Shown piece after piece: positions 43,785 through 51,462 of a stretch of 64,000 nucleotides of DNA. The position numbers were made by a program, and so were the translations under genes. Under the pieces are notes generated by a model. The model was given only the letters and a program-made list of their open reading frames with translations. It was not told the DNA's origin and did no database searches. The first letter of the stretch is position 1. Each line of letters starts with the position of its first letter. The stretch is from Microbacterium sp. CBA3102 (GTDB lineage: Bacteria > Actinomycetota > Actinomycetes > Actinomycetales > Microbacteriaceae). The stretch lies in the NCBI RefSeq assembly GCF_007954505.1, contig NZ_CP042412.1, forward strand, positions 3,100,001 to 3,164,000. The letters are read 5' to 3'.

Positions 43785-43873
43785 TCAGATCGCGAAGCCG
43801 AGAGCGCGCATCATGTCGCGCCCGTCGTCCGTGATCCGCTCCGGACCCCACGGCGGCATCCAGACCCAGTTGA
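43785..43873 (-). pseudogene. sufT: Displaced native 3' end of sufT
   Basis: The 89 nt encode the last 28 residues of SufT (NWVWMPPWGPERI...ALGFAI) and the stop. They match the end of the intact sufT at 51124-51212 at 79 of 89 bases. The differences are synonymous. It sits next to the chromosomal PatB gene, so it is probably the original 3' end of sufT, split off by island insertion. The longest identical run is 20 bp (43831-43850 and 51170-51189). Confidence 0.85.
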
Positions 43874-44091
43874 CAACTATGCTCACTGTTCGTAAATCCT
43901 CTTTCATCAGGGATTTAAGCCATATCATAACGCCAAAATCACCTCAGGTCGACACAAAATCAGACACAGTTTGCCGCTCAAACCATCGAGAGCACTGGCG
44001 CTGTGAAACCGCCAGTTGAGACGAAGATTTTTGTCGTGAGAAGTCCAGAGGGCTGCGCTCTCCGTCCTACCGCAACGGAGTATTCAGCACC
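43874..44091. other. AT-richer left end of the island
   Basis: About 218 nt between the sufT remnant and the first island gene have clearly lower GC than the chromosome. They include GACACAAAA (43951-43959), which also occurs near the right end (50935-50943). A TATGAT box on the minus strand lies before an ATG (43905-43907) in frame with the sufT remnant, giving a 40-residue fusion frame MKEDLRTVSIV plus the sufT end. I see no other gene here. Confidence 0.5.
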
Positions 44092-44439
44092 CTATTTCAC
44101 GCCTCGTGTCGTGCTCCGGCCCTTACCGTCATAGAGGATCTCACGGTCGATTCTCGCTGCGAGTGATGACGGATCATCCTCAGCCTCGATCGCTACGTCG
44201 CGAATCACTCCCCCGGGGATTCGCACCTCGACGTACGTGAGTCCGCCGGTCCACGGCTGAGTCGAGATGATGGTGATCCGGCAGTTGCGATCCACGGTCG
44301 GCGAGAGTATCTCGAGTGCGAGGAACGCCAAGTTCTTCGGATGACGAAGCGACCGCGGGAGAGCTTCCCAACGCTCCGATACTGACCTTGCATCACTCGC
44401 CACGCGTACCAGTCTTCCAGCAATCGCCCCTTGGCGCAT
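44092..44439 (-). CDS. Island protein, function unknown
   Basis: The 115-residue protein begins MRQGAIAGRLVRVASDARSV and has alternating strands (RITIISTQPWTGGLTYVEVR) and a C-terminal helix. I recognise no family. The 287 nt between it and the next island gene upstream hold nothing I can support. The ATG lacks a strong ribosome site, and a longer frame from 44508 exists but has an atypical start. Confidence 0.45.
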   Translation of the reverse strand: MRQGAIAGRLVRVASDARSVSERWEALPRSLRHPKNLAFLALEILSPTVDRNCRITIISTQPWTGGLTYVEVRIPGGVIRDVAIEAEDDPSSLAARIDREILYDGKGRSTTRGVK

Positions 44440-44726
44440 AGGCTCGGCAGCTGGACTACAACGAGATCGATGGCCCGGCCAGTGTCCCGATCCGTTGCCC
44501 GGATCCACCGGTCAGTGTGGACCCCTTGGGTGCCAGATCAAGTCTTTGTGTCCGGCGCACGGTGGGAACTCGATCGTTGATCCGTTCGAGGTACAACGAT
44601 GAGCTCGGCGAGATGTTCGCGTACGACGTCGAGGGCCACTCATCCAACGGCAGTACCGAAGCAGTGGACGGCCTCATCAAACTCTCCCGCTCGGTCGCCG
44701 GCAGCCTCCACCCGCACGTCGGCCGT

Positions 44727-45497
44727 TCAACCCTGCGCCGGCGTCTCCAACGACGCGTGGTATTGCTGATACCCGAGGAGCTTCGAGTGCAGGTCAAAGC
44801 CGAGTTGGACGAGTTTGTCAGTCTGCACTTCGTGTTCTTTGCGCGCAGCCATGGAAGCGATGGGATCGAGCTTCGTGGAGTAGTGCTCGTCTTCAGTCCA
44901 GGCCACGCGGAGGAACTGCCCGAACCATGCCTCCGCAGCGTCGGACAACACCGAGAGCTGCTCCTTGAGCGCCGGGTTGTGCGGGGCTCGCGTTCGTGGC
45001 AGTTCGGACAACTCCCGCACCACGTTGACGAGCTCTCGCGGGATCTTGTACGGGAAGAAGTCAGCGAGCTCGTTGAGGACGGTCGCGTCGGACGCATACT
45101 CGTTGAGCTTGTCCGCGAGGGCGCGATCGGACTCGCCCATACGAGCTTCCATCGCAGCGGTGGACGCCTCCACGGCTTCCGCAGCCTTGCGCGCCTCGAG
45201 GTCAGCGCGCATCCGGGCCTCCGCCGCACGTGCTTCGGCATCTTCGGCCCGGATCTTCTCCCTCGCCGCATCAGCTCGCGCGTCCGTCAGCACCTTCTGC
45301 ACGGCGGCCAGTCGCGCATGCAGCAGCACCACCGCAGTCGTCAGCATGAGTAGCGCGACCCAAATAGTCCAGACCGCATGCTCGTTGACCCACGCCACAC
45401 CCTGCAGCGATGGCAGAAGGATCGTGAGGACCGCGGCCACGAAAGTGCCCAAGGCAGCGACAGGCTTGAATACGAAGAATTTTGCGCGGGCTGGCAT
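44727..45497 (-). CDS. Membrane-anchored coiled-coil protein, possible defence partner
   Basis: The 256-residue protein has two membrane segments (about 12-33 and 40-60), a long Ala/Arg/Glu-rich coiled coil (about 62-120) and a C-terminal helical domain (about 130-250, with ADFFPYKIPRELVNVVRELS). No catalytic motif is visible. It is divergent from the DUF4062 gene with 55 nt between, and both have -10 boxes at leaderless distance. A role as a membrane sensor or effector is an inference only. Confidence 0.65.
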   Translation of the reverse strand: MPARAKFFVFKPVAALGTFVAAVLTILLPSLQGVAWVNEHAVWTIWVALLMLTTAVVLLHARLAAVQKVLTDARADAAREKIRAEDAEARAAEARMRADLEARKAAEAVEASTAAMEARMGESDRALADKLNEYASDATVLNELADFFPYKIPRELVNVVRELSELPRTRAPHNPALKEQLSVLSDAAEAWFGQFLRVAWTEDEHYSTKLDPIASMAARKEHEVQTDKLVQLGFDLHSKLLGYQQYHASLETPAQG

Positions 45498-45503
45498 GAC
45501 CCG

Positions 45504-45509
45504 AGACTA
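45504..45509 (-). promoter_or_regulatory. -10 box of the membrane coiled-coil gene
   Basis: TAGTCT on the minus strand ends 6 nt before the ATG, without ribosome site, as in leaderless genes of this window. Confidence 0.5.
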
Positions 45510-45539
45510 GCGGCGAGGTCCAGCGTCGTATGCCGCCGA

Positions 45540-45545
45540 TAGCAT
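45540..45545 (+). promoter_or_regulatory. -10 box of the DUF4062 gene
   Basis: TAGCAT ends 7 nt before the ATG of the DUF4062 gene. It shares a 55-nt divergent gap with the promoter of the membrane coiled-coil gene. Confidence 0.45.
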
Positions 45546-45552
45546 CTGAGAC

Positions 45553-46590
45553 ATGGACAAGCGGTACCAGGTATTCATCAGCTCGACCTTTGTCGACCTT
45601 GTCGACGAGCGCCGCGAGGTGATGCAGGCGCTCCTCGAGTTGGACTGCATGCCTGCCGGCATGGAACTTTTTCCGGCGGGCAACGAGGACCAGTGGACAC
45701 TGATCAAGGGCGTCATCGAGCAGAGCGACTATTACCTGGTGATCATCGGCGGCCGGTACGGCTCCATGACCGAGGAGGGCATCAGCTACACCGAGAAGGA
45801 GTACGACTATGCCGTCGAGCTCGGTATCCCCGTGATGGGCTTCGTCATCGCTGATCCCGAGAAGGTGGAGGTCGGCAAGACCGACAAGAACGAGGCAGCG
45901 AGGCAGAAGCTCGATGAGTTCCGCGCTAAGGTCCAGACACGGATGACCAAGGACTGGAAGAATGCGGAGGACCTCGGGTCAAAGGTCACTCGCGGCCTGA
46001 TCCATCTGATCAAGAACAACCCGCGGCCCGGCTGGGTACGAGGCGATCGGGCCATGACGCCGGAGACCCGCGCTGAGATCGCGGAGCTGGAAGCGAAGAT
46101 CGCCAAGCTCGAGAAGCAGGAGCTCGAGGCGACTACTTCACCGGCCACGCAGCTTGATGACAACTTCGCGCACGGTGAGGAGCAGGTTGAGCTGACAGTG
46201 ATTCATACTGGCCGACAGTCCTTCAGGTCCTATGAAGAAGAAGGATCATTGGAATACAGCTGGGATGAGATCTTCGAAGTGCTCGGACCGTTCATGCTCG
46301 ATGAGGCTTCCGAGCCCGTCCTCCGCGCGACATTGGAAAGCCACATACTGCGCGACATACTTGCCGAGGACAGCAACTGGGACAAGAACTGGGAATACGA
46401 TAAGGTCACCGTATCCGACAAGTCCTGGGGCTCGATCATCGTGCAGTTGCGTGCGCTCAGACTGATCACCAATGGGACGAAGAAGCGCACTGTCAGCGAC
46501 CGGGCCGTCTACTGGAAGCTCACTCAAGCTGGGGACGACTACCTCGTCTCGCTCCGGGCTGTGCCGAGTGCGGTGAAGACAGTCGCGTAG
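45553..46590 (+). CDS. DUF4062-domain protein with C-terminal helical domain
   Basis: The 345-residue protein starts with a DUF4062 domain (residues 5-110): VFISSTFVDLVDERREVMQA, MPAGMELFPAGNEDQW and YYLVIIGGRYGS are the family hallmarks. A charged helical linker follows (about 165-195), then a C-terminal part (about 225-340, EYSWDEIFEVLGPFM and later YWKLTQAGDDYL) that resembles a winged helix. DUF4062 is TIR-like and common in NTPase-linked defence proteins. Here it stands alone, without NTPase. It could sense or signal infection. Confidence 0.82.
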   Translation: MDKRYQVFISSTFVDLVDERREVMQALLELDCMPAGMELFPAGNEDQWTLIKGVIEQSDYYLVIIGGRYGSMTEEGISYTEKEYDYAVELGIPVMGFVIADPEKVEVGKTDKNEAARQKLDEFRAKVQTRMTKDWKNAEDLGSKVTRGLIHLIKNNPRPGWVRGDRAMTPETRAEIAELEAKIAKLEKQELEATTSPATQLDDNFAHGEEQVELTVIHTGRQSFRSYEEEGSLEYSWDEIFEVLGPFMLDEASEPVLRATLESHILRDILAEDSNWDKNWEYDKVTVSDKSWGSIIVQLRALRLITNGTKKRTVSDRAVYWKLTQAGDDYLVSLRAVPSAVKTVA

Positions 46591-46600
46591 CGTCGACCGC

Positions 46601-46935
46601 TCAGGCACGAACCCGTCCGAGGAGCGCCTCGACGATACCGCTGTCTCGTGTGCGCGCGCGGACGATCCGCTTCGCTCTGAGGAGGAACTCGGACTTCGCG
46701 ATAACAACGAGCTTCAGCCCGTTCGCCGGCACGAGCTCCCTCTTGCGGGCGTCGTAGAGGCGGCGCTGTTCGCCGCGTCCAACCTGGAACTCGACGACGA
46801 GGCCAAACTCATTCCAGTCGCCGTTGACCGGCAGCTTCGTTCCCAGCGGTCGGTTCGGCGACGAGTCGCCGCGGACCCAGTCGACGAGCCTTGTACGACC
46901 TCTTGGAGTTCGATTACCCCGTCCGGCTGCGTCAT
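46601..46935 (-). pseudogene. Frameshifted remnant, possible nuclease-like protein
   Basis: An ATG at 46935 opens MTQPDGVIELQ, then the sensible reading continues in another frame from about 46905: LVDWVRGDSSPNRPLG, WNEFGLVVEFQVGRGEQRR and LKLVVIAKSEFLL, to a stop at 46601. The shift makes the gene non-functional. The spaced Glu and Lys residues could fit a PD-(D/E)XK nuclease, but the family is not recognised. Confidence 0.5.
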
Positions 46936-47006
46936 CTAGTCGAAGAGGACCCTCGAACCTGCGATGCTGTCGCTGTGGTCGCCGTGGCCGGCGCGGCCAG
47001 GACCAA

Positions 47007-47585
47007 TCAGTCCGGGAACGGCCGCCACCAGACGGTGTCGGACTCGTCGTCGGTAGGTTGTTCCTCGTCTATCGGCTGAAATCCGGCTGCTGCGAGAGCA
47101 CGCTCGAGCTTGCGCAGGCCTGCTTCGCGCTCGTCTCCCTCCGGGCGCGGGGCACCTTTGACCAGAGGCAGCGGCTCGGGGAACACGACGACGATCGTTT
47201 CCGTCGGTTCGAGCTGGAGCACGTCCAGCAGGTCGTCCACCAGCGCGCCGAGAAGCTTCTGGCCGCGGTACTCGGGTTCGAGCGTCGCCCGGTCGAGCAT
47301 GACCACTGCGTCGAGGATTCGATCGCCTTCGTGCTCCTCGACGAGCTTCTGCGCGGCATAGCCGAGGATCATCCCGTCGGCGCTCAGGGCATCGCCGGCA
47401 TCGGCGACGTCGGAGTAGACCTCCCGGGTGAGCCAGCCGCTGAGCCGCCCGATTTCTCGGGGCTCGGCGTCGTCGTCGCCGGCGTAGCGCACCGTCGCGC
47501 TGAAGCCCCGCAAGACGTCGGCATCAGCGTCGCAGCGATAGATGCTCACCGACGTGTCCAGCCAGCCAGGGTCAATCGCGTCCAT
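47007..47585 (-). CDS. GNAT-like acetyltransferase, function unknown
   Basis: The 192-residue protein has a GNAT-like core: AVVMLDRATLEPEYRGQKLL (about residues 90-110, with the RGQ acetyl-CoA loop) followed by a helix and the strand TIVVVFPEPLPLV. The C-terminus ends WWRPFPD. The substrate is unknown. I use the ATG at 47585. A TTG two codons earlier is possible. Confidence 0.6.
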   Translation of the reverse strand: MDAIDPGWLDTSVSIYRCDADADVLRGFSATVRYAGDDDAEPREIGRLSGWLTREVYSDVADAGDALSADGMILGYAAQKLVEEHEGDRILDAVVMLDRATLEPEYRGQKLLGALVDDLLDVLQLEPTETIVVVFPEPLPLVKGAPRPEGDEREAGLRKLERALAAAGFQPIDEEQPTDDESDTVWWRPFPD

Positions 47586-47714
47586 GCGCAAATCATTCCA
47601 CCCGCGTAGGACATTCGCCTCGCTCAGCCGCCGCGCGGGAGATCGACTACGAAAGGCGCGCGTGGGTCAGCGACTCCCGCTTGCGCACGTAGACGGCGGT
47701 GTCCGGGAGCCCGG

Positions 47715-47720
47715 TAGCAT
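47715..47720 (+). promoter_or_regulatory. -10 box of the 47727 gene
   Basis: TAGCAT ends exactly 6 nt before the GTG start of the next gene, with no ribosome site, supporting this start. Confidence 0.5.
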
Positions 47721-47726
47721 GAGCCC

Positions 47727-48896
47727 GTGGGAGATGAAGACCGTCCAGACGTCAAGCGCATCCGCCTCACCGGCGCGCGCTTCGATGGAGGTCGTCTGCC
47801 CATCGACTCGCTCTCCGAGCTCCAGGACTACCAGAAAGTCGTGCGCATCGCCGCGGCGGCGCAATGGCGAAGCGAGCACCCCGGTGAGGAACTGCCGGCC
47901 GGCTTCGCTGGGGCGGTAAGCCTGACGATCGAGGAGATCCACGAAGGCAGCGCCGACGTCTTCCTCTCCTTCGAGCAGCAACAGGAGTACGTGCAGTATC
48001 AGGCCGAAGCTCAGGACGCGAGCGCCATGGTCAACAGCGTGATCGCAGCCGCGTACCGCGACGAGGATGTTCCAGACCTTCCCGTGCTTTCGCCGGAGGA
48101 GGATTCGCTCTTCTTCGAGACGCTGTCGCATCTCGGCGGCACCCTCACCCCCGAGCAGTCGATGGAGTTCTACATCGACGGGCCCGACGCCGCTCCGGTC
48201 ACGGTGACGGTCGAGACGCGCAAGACCGCGATCCTCAGGCTGGCGAAGATCGACTCTTTTCTTCAATCGCCCGAGGAGACGCCGACTTCGAAGCTCCAGA
48301 AGGACGAGCAGAGCCTCATCGGCCGAATCACCTTGCTGGACGCGAACAAGATGTCGTACGAGCTGGCGCTTCCAGACGGGCACAAGATCCGTGGCCACTA
48401 CCGCAACGCGCCGACGCTTCTCGAAGACTTCCGCAAGGTGCTGAACTCGGAAGAGCAGGGGCCGCTGACGCGCATCACCGGCGAGCTCCAGCGGAAAGCG
48501 GATGGATCCATCTGGCGGTTCTGGGAGACGCGCTCGCTCGAGCAGGTCGAGTTCGACGACACCGTATGGGGCGCTCGGCTCGCAGAGCTTGCGGGCCTGG
48601 CCCCGCAGTGGGACGGGGCCGCGGCCGGGCAGGTCTCGTCGGTCTCCCTCGACGCCGCGCAGCTCCTGCTGCGCGAGATTGACGCGACGGGGAAACCCGC
48701 ACCTGGCATCTTCCCGACCGAGGACGGCGGAGTACTCCTCGAATGGAGCAGCCCTGCCGCGGTCCGAAGCATCGAGATCCTCGAGGACGGCACGTTCGAG
48801 ACCTTCACAATCACGTCGGGCCAACAGACCGGCGAGCACGACAGCACTGGCGACCTGAGCGTCGTCGTCGCGTTCATCAGGGCGGACGAGGCATGA
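47727..48896 (+). CDS. Island protein, first gene of an unknown two-gene module
   Basis: The 389-residue cytoplasmic protein has an N-terminal part (about 1-110) with ELQDYQKVVRIAAAAQWRSE and a middle region that resembles a small beta barrel (LIGRITLLDANKMSYELALP, then HKIRGHYRNAPTLLEDFRKV). The C-terminal part is variable. I recognise no family. It starts with GTG 6 nt after TAGCAT and overlaps the next gene by 4 nt. Confidence 0.65.
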   Translation: MGDEDRPDVKRIRLTGARFDGGRLPIDSLSELQDYQKVVRIAAAAQWRSEHPGEELPAGFAGAVSLTIEEIHEGSADVFLSFEQQQEYVQYQAEAQDASAMVNSVIAAAYRDEDVPDLPVLSPEEDSLFFETLSHLGGTLTPEQSMEFYIDGPDAAPVTVTVETRKTAILRLAKIDSFLQSPEETPTSKLQKDEQSLIGRITLLDANKMSYELALPDGHKIRGHYRNAPTLLEDFRKVLNSEEQGPLTRITGELQRKADGSIWRFWETRSLEQVEFDDTVWGARLAELAGLAPQWDGAAAGQVSSVSLDAAQLLLREIDATGKPAPGIFPTEDGGVLLEWSSPAAVRSIEILEDGTFETFTITSGQQTGEHDSTGDLSVVVAFIRADEA

Positions 48897-49372
48897 CCGC
48901 TCCCGACGTTGAGCTCCTGCAAGGAGAACGGCTGATGACGGACGCCGACGAGCTCGCCTACCGACAGCTCACTCCCAAGATGCTCGAGCAGAACGGAAAG
49001 CCGTCGTCGCATGTCTTCGGGCCCAGCAGCGCGGACGGCGGCAAGCCGTCCTACTCCCGGTCGAGCATCGTGACGCCGCAGGCCGCACGCAACTGGCACA
49101 CGGCGTATGCGAACACGCCGTCGGCAGGCGTATGGGCGGTGTCTGTGAGCGAGGTGATCGAGACTGGACGCTACCTCGTTGACGACTCGGACACACCGCT
49201 TCCAGCGAACGTTCGGCGGGCTCCGGGCCACTGCTTCGTCGACTTCCGTGGTCTGCCTAAACCCCGGATCAGGGAGATCCGGGCAGTGCTTCTCATGCGT
49301 GCCCTCGAGCGCGGGGAGATCCCGACCGAGGAGCCACTGGCCGACGGCGAACTGATCGCAGAAACCGCCTGA
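48893..49372 (+). CDS. Island protein, second gene of an unknown two-gene module
   Basis: The 159-residue protein begins MTAPDVELLQGERLMTDADE and has SSIVTPQAARNWHTAYANTP, VWAVSVSEVIETGRYLVDDS and APGHCFVDFRGLPKPRIREI. This resembles small enzymes or toxin-like proteins with His/Arg/Asp, but no family is recognised. ATGA overlap with the preceding gene suggests that the two products work together. Confidence 0.65.
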   Translation: MTAPDVELLQGERLMTDADELAYRQLTPKMLEQNGKPSSHVFGPSSADGGKPSYSRSSIVTPQAARNWHTAYANTPSAGVWAVSVSEVIETGRYLVDDSDTPLPANVRRAPGHCFVDFRGLPKPRIREIRAVLLMRALERGEIPTEEPLADGELIAETA

Positions 49373-49399
49373 CGGCCGGGAACCCGACAGCCTGGCCAA

Positions 49400-49602
49400 A
49401 TGGAGTACGACGAGCTCGGCGTCGTAGAGGGCGCGCCGATCCGCGTGCCACCAGCGACCTCTACCGGACGTGCTCGATCTGCGGCGGCGATTGCGAGCCG
49501 GATGTGTCGTTCGTACAGATGAGCACGGCGCGAGGATCGCGTTCGTGTGCCCGACGCAGGGGGTGCAGAGTCTGGTCGACCCGCTCCAACACCTCCGTTT
49601 AG
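49400..49602 (+). pseudogene. Frameshifted small zinc-ribbon protein
   Basis: The segment reads MEYDELGVVEGAPIRV, then in other frames TSDLYRTCSICGGDCEPDVS and RTDEHGARIAFVCPTQGVQS. Two frame changes (near 49450 and 49515) would be needed for one protein. The Cys residues (CSIC and a later Cys-Pro) suggest a former zinc ribbon protein of about 70 residues. Confidence 0.5.
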
Positions 49603-49604
49603 GG

Positions 49605-50423
49605 TCAGCCTTCAGCTTCGCGCAGAGCGGCTTCGAGGTCTTCACGCTTCGTGCCGACCGGACCGGTCGCCATGGCGGTGAGCACCATGGTGCGCTCGGG
49701 CTTCGCGAGCACTGGCGCGGCGAACACCTCTGGATGGAGTTCCATGAGACCGACGTTGCAGCAGTTGCGGATGAAGTTCAGAGTCGCCACCGCCACGCGT
49801 GCGATGTTCGTGATTAGCAGGACGGCAGCGAAGTATCGCGAGTCGAGACCATGCTCCCCGACGCGCTCAACCGCATCGATGTCGCCATGGCCGAAATCGC
49901 AGTACAGCCAAGCGTCGGCCAGGGTCGTGTCGGGGATCAGCGCGCCGAGCGGCCCAGCAGCGGAGCCGACCTGCGACGCAAGCCCGAGCGTCGCGCCGGA
50001 CTTGGGGTCAAGCTTCGACCAAGCCTCGGCGAGTTCATCGAGGTGCGCCAGACGCTGGGGATCCGCGGCCACGTGCGGGCGCAGCGAGTCCAGGACCTTC
50101 TTGAAGTGCAGGTCGTCGCGCAACATCAGGAACGGGCGGCACCGGCCTGCCAGCGATTCGAAAGCCTCCTCCTTCGGCAGCGAGATCCTCACCGTGGACT
50201 CGCCGCCAGGGACGATCGAGAACTTCAGCGTCCCACGGCACCATGCAAGGAAGTGATCTTGGTCGGAGAGGAGGGAGTGGTCGGCGACACGGCGGGCACG
50301 GAAGACATACCATTCCAAGGTTCGTCGGGCCTTGTCCGGGTTCATAATCTTTAGCCGATCGAGTTGTCGCCCGATCTCCCTTCGGAGCGCCGTCACTTGA
50401 TCAGCATGGGCTGCTGCCGGCAA
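49605..50423 (-). CDS. Island protein, function unknown
   Basis: The 272-residue protein begins MPAAAHADQVTALRREIGRQ and has helical segments, RTLEWYVFRARRVADHSLLS and a C-terminal domain with LADAWLYCDFGHGDIDAVER. No membrane segment or motif is recognised. The frame is intact. It is flanked on both sides by decayed frames, so it may be the survivor of a larger module. Confidence 0.5.
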   Translation of the reverse strand: MPAAAHADQVTALRREIGRQLDRLKIMNPDKARRTLEWYVFRARRVADHSLLSDQDHFLAWCRGTLKFSIVPGGESTVRISLPKEEAFESLAGRCRPFLMLRDDLHFKKVLDSLRPHVAADPQRLAHLDELAEAWSKLDPKSGATLGLASQVGSAAGPLGALIPDTTLADAWLYCDFGHGDIDAVERVGEHGLDSRYFAAVLLITNIARVAVATLNFIRNCCNVGLMELHPEVFAAPVLAKPERTMVLTAMATGPVGTKREDLEAALREAEG

Positions 50424-50425
50424 TA

Positions 50426-50768
50426 CTACCGGTGCCTTCTACCGATCGAAGACGACCTGTGAGCCGCTACCGGTTGCCCCCGCAGCGCCCAGATCCAGCT
50501 CTCCGTCGGCGTAATCCCGCAGGCCAGGTCGACCAGCTCACGCCGCGGCTCGGCGAAGACCGCCCATTCTGCCCCGTCGGGGTCGATGCAGTTGCCCGGG
50601 TCGCGGCGCACGGGACCTCGGCTTCTGCGGCATCGCCCTGGCGACCGCCTTGCCCTTAGCGACCGCCTTGCCCTTTCGCGAGATCGCCCACGGCGGGACC
50701 TCGGCCTGAGCCGTGTCGAGGGGTTCCGAGGCCGCGGAGGATCCGACGAGGACGATCGAGGGGTGCAT
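50426..50768 (-). pseudogene. Frameshifted remnant in the island
   Basis: On the minus strand one frame reads MHPSIVLVGSSAASEPLDTA and a Lys/Ala-rich GKAVAKGKAVARA segment. A second frame continues with NCIDPDGAEWAVFAEPRREL and VDLACGITPTESWIWALRGQ, to a stop near 50428. Neither frame is complete, so a frameshift is likely. No family is recognised. Confidence 0.4.
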
Positions 50769-51078
50769 CCATACCGACTTGATTCTGCACCTTGCAGTAC
50801 CCGCGATCCCCCTCCATCACCCTGGGCTATCCTGCGATGTCCTGGCCTGCCCACCTCGCATTTCCACCGTGATCGCCCTTCAGCACCCGCCAGCACCCTC
50901 TCTGACCCCGGACGTGATGTTAACCGCCACATATGGACACAAAACTCACCACATCATCTGTAGATTACTCAGCTACGCGCGCGTTCGCAGCGGCGCAGCC
51001 GTCAGCCAGATCGCGCGGCGTGAGCGTTCGCAATTGACCCGAGATATCCGTAACGACAGCGAGTCGGGTGCAAAAAAA
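50769..51078. other. Right end of the island, no gene seen
   Basis: About 310 nt carry no frame with good coding signs. An AT-richer part (about 50915-50975) holds GACACAAAA at 50935, also present at the left end. The poly-A run of the suf terminator begins at 51072. Confidence 0.5.
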
Positions 51079-51114
51079 GGCACTCTGACCTGGGGTAACC
51101 CAGGTCAGAGTGCC
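51072..51114 (-). terminator. Rho-independent terminator of the suf operon
   Basis: GGCACTCTGACCTGGG and CCCAGGTCAGAGTGCC form a perfect 16-bp stem with a 4-nt loop (51079-51114). On the minus strand a run of seven T follows (51072-51078). It starts 10 nt after the sufT stop. It lies on the island side of the duplicated sufT end. Confidence 0.93.
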
Positions 51115-51123
51115 AAGGCACGA

Positions 51124-51453
51124 TCAGATCGCAAAACCGAGGGCCCGCATCATGTCACGGCCGTCGTCGGTGATCCGCTCCGGACCCCATGGTGGCATCC
51201 AAACCCAGTTGATCCGGAAGCGATCGACGACGCTGTCCAGAGCCTGAGCCGTCTGGTCCTCGAGGACATCGGTGAGCGGGCACCCGGCGCTGGTCAGCGT
51301 CATGTGGATGACGAGAGCATCGTTCTCGTCATCCCAGGCGAGGTCGTAGATGAGGCCGAGGTCGACGACGTTGATCCCGAGCTCGGGGTCCATGACGTCT
51401 TTGAGAGCCTCGGTGACCGCGTCGTACTTCTCGTCCGTGAGGGTCGCTGTCAT
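51124..51453 (-). CDS. sufT: Fe-S cluster assembly factor SufT (MIP18 family)
   Basis: The 109-residue MIP18/DUF59 protein has DVMDPELGINVVDLGLIYDL and the Cys in TLTSAGCPLTDV, then the C-terminal NWVWMPPWGPERITDDG block. It helps deliver Fe-S clusters and is the last gene of the suf operon. Its final 28 codons were probably supplied by the island and differ from the displaced native copy only at synonymous sites. Confidence 0.92.
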   Translation of the reverse strand: MTATLTDEKYDAVTEALKDVMDPELGINVVDLGLIYDLAWDDENDALVIHMTLTSAGCPLTDVLEDQTAQALDSVVDRFRINWVWMPPWGPERITDDGRDMMRALGFAI

Positions 51454-51462
51454 GCGATCAGC

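Larger units (their letters stand above)
43785..51212. mobile_element. Accessory island inserted at the 3' end of sufT
   Basis: The two copies of the sufT 3' end (89 nt, 79 identical) flank about 7.3 kb that contains no conserved housekeeping gene. Inside lie a DUF4062 gene, a membrane coiled-coil gene, unknown genes and decayed frames, with an AT-richer left end (43874-44091). The left copy lies next to chromosomal DNA and the right copy completes sufT, the pattern of elements that insert in a gene end and restore it. No recombinase gene is recognised, so the mechanism is open. Confidence 0.78.

Noticed and set aside
43813..44019. A plus-strand 68-residue frame over the sufT remnant
   Set aside because: It is antisense to the sufT remnant, then runs into AT-rich DNA with no protein-like features.
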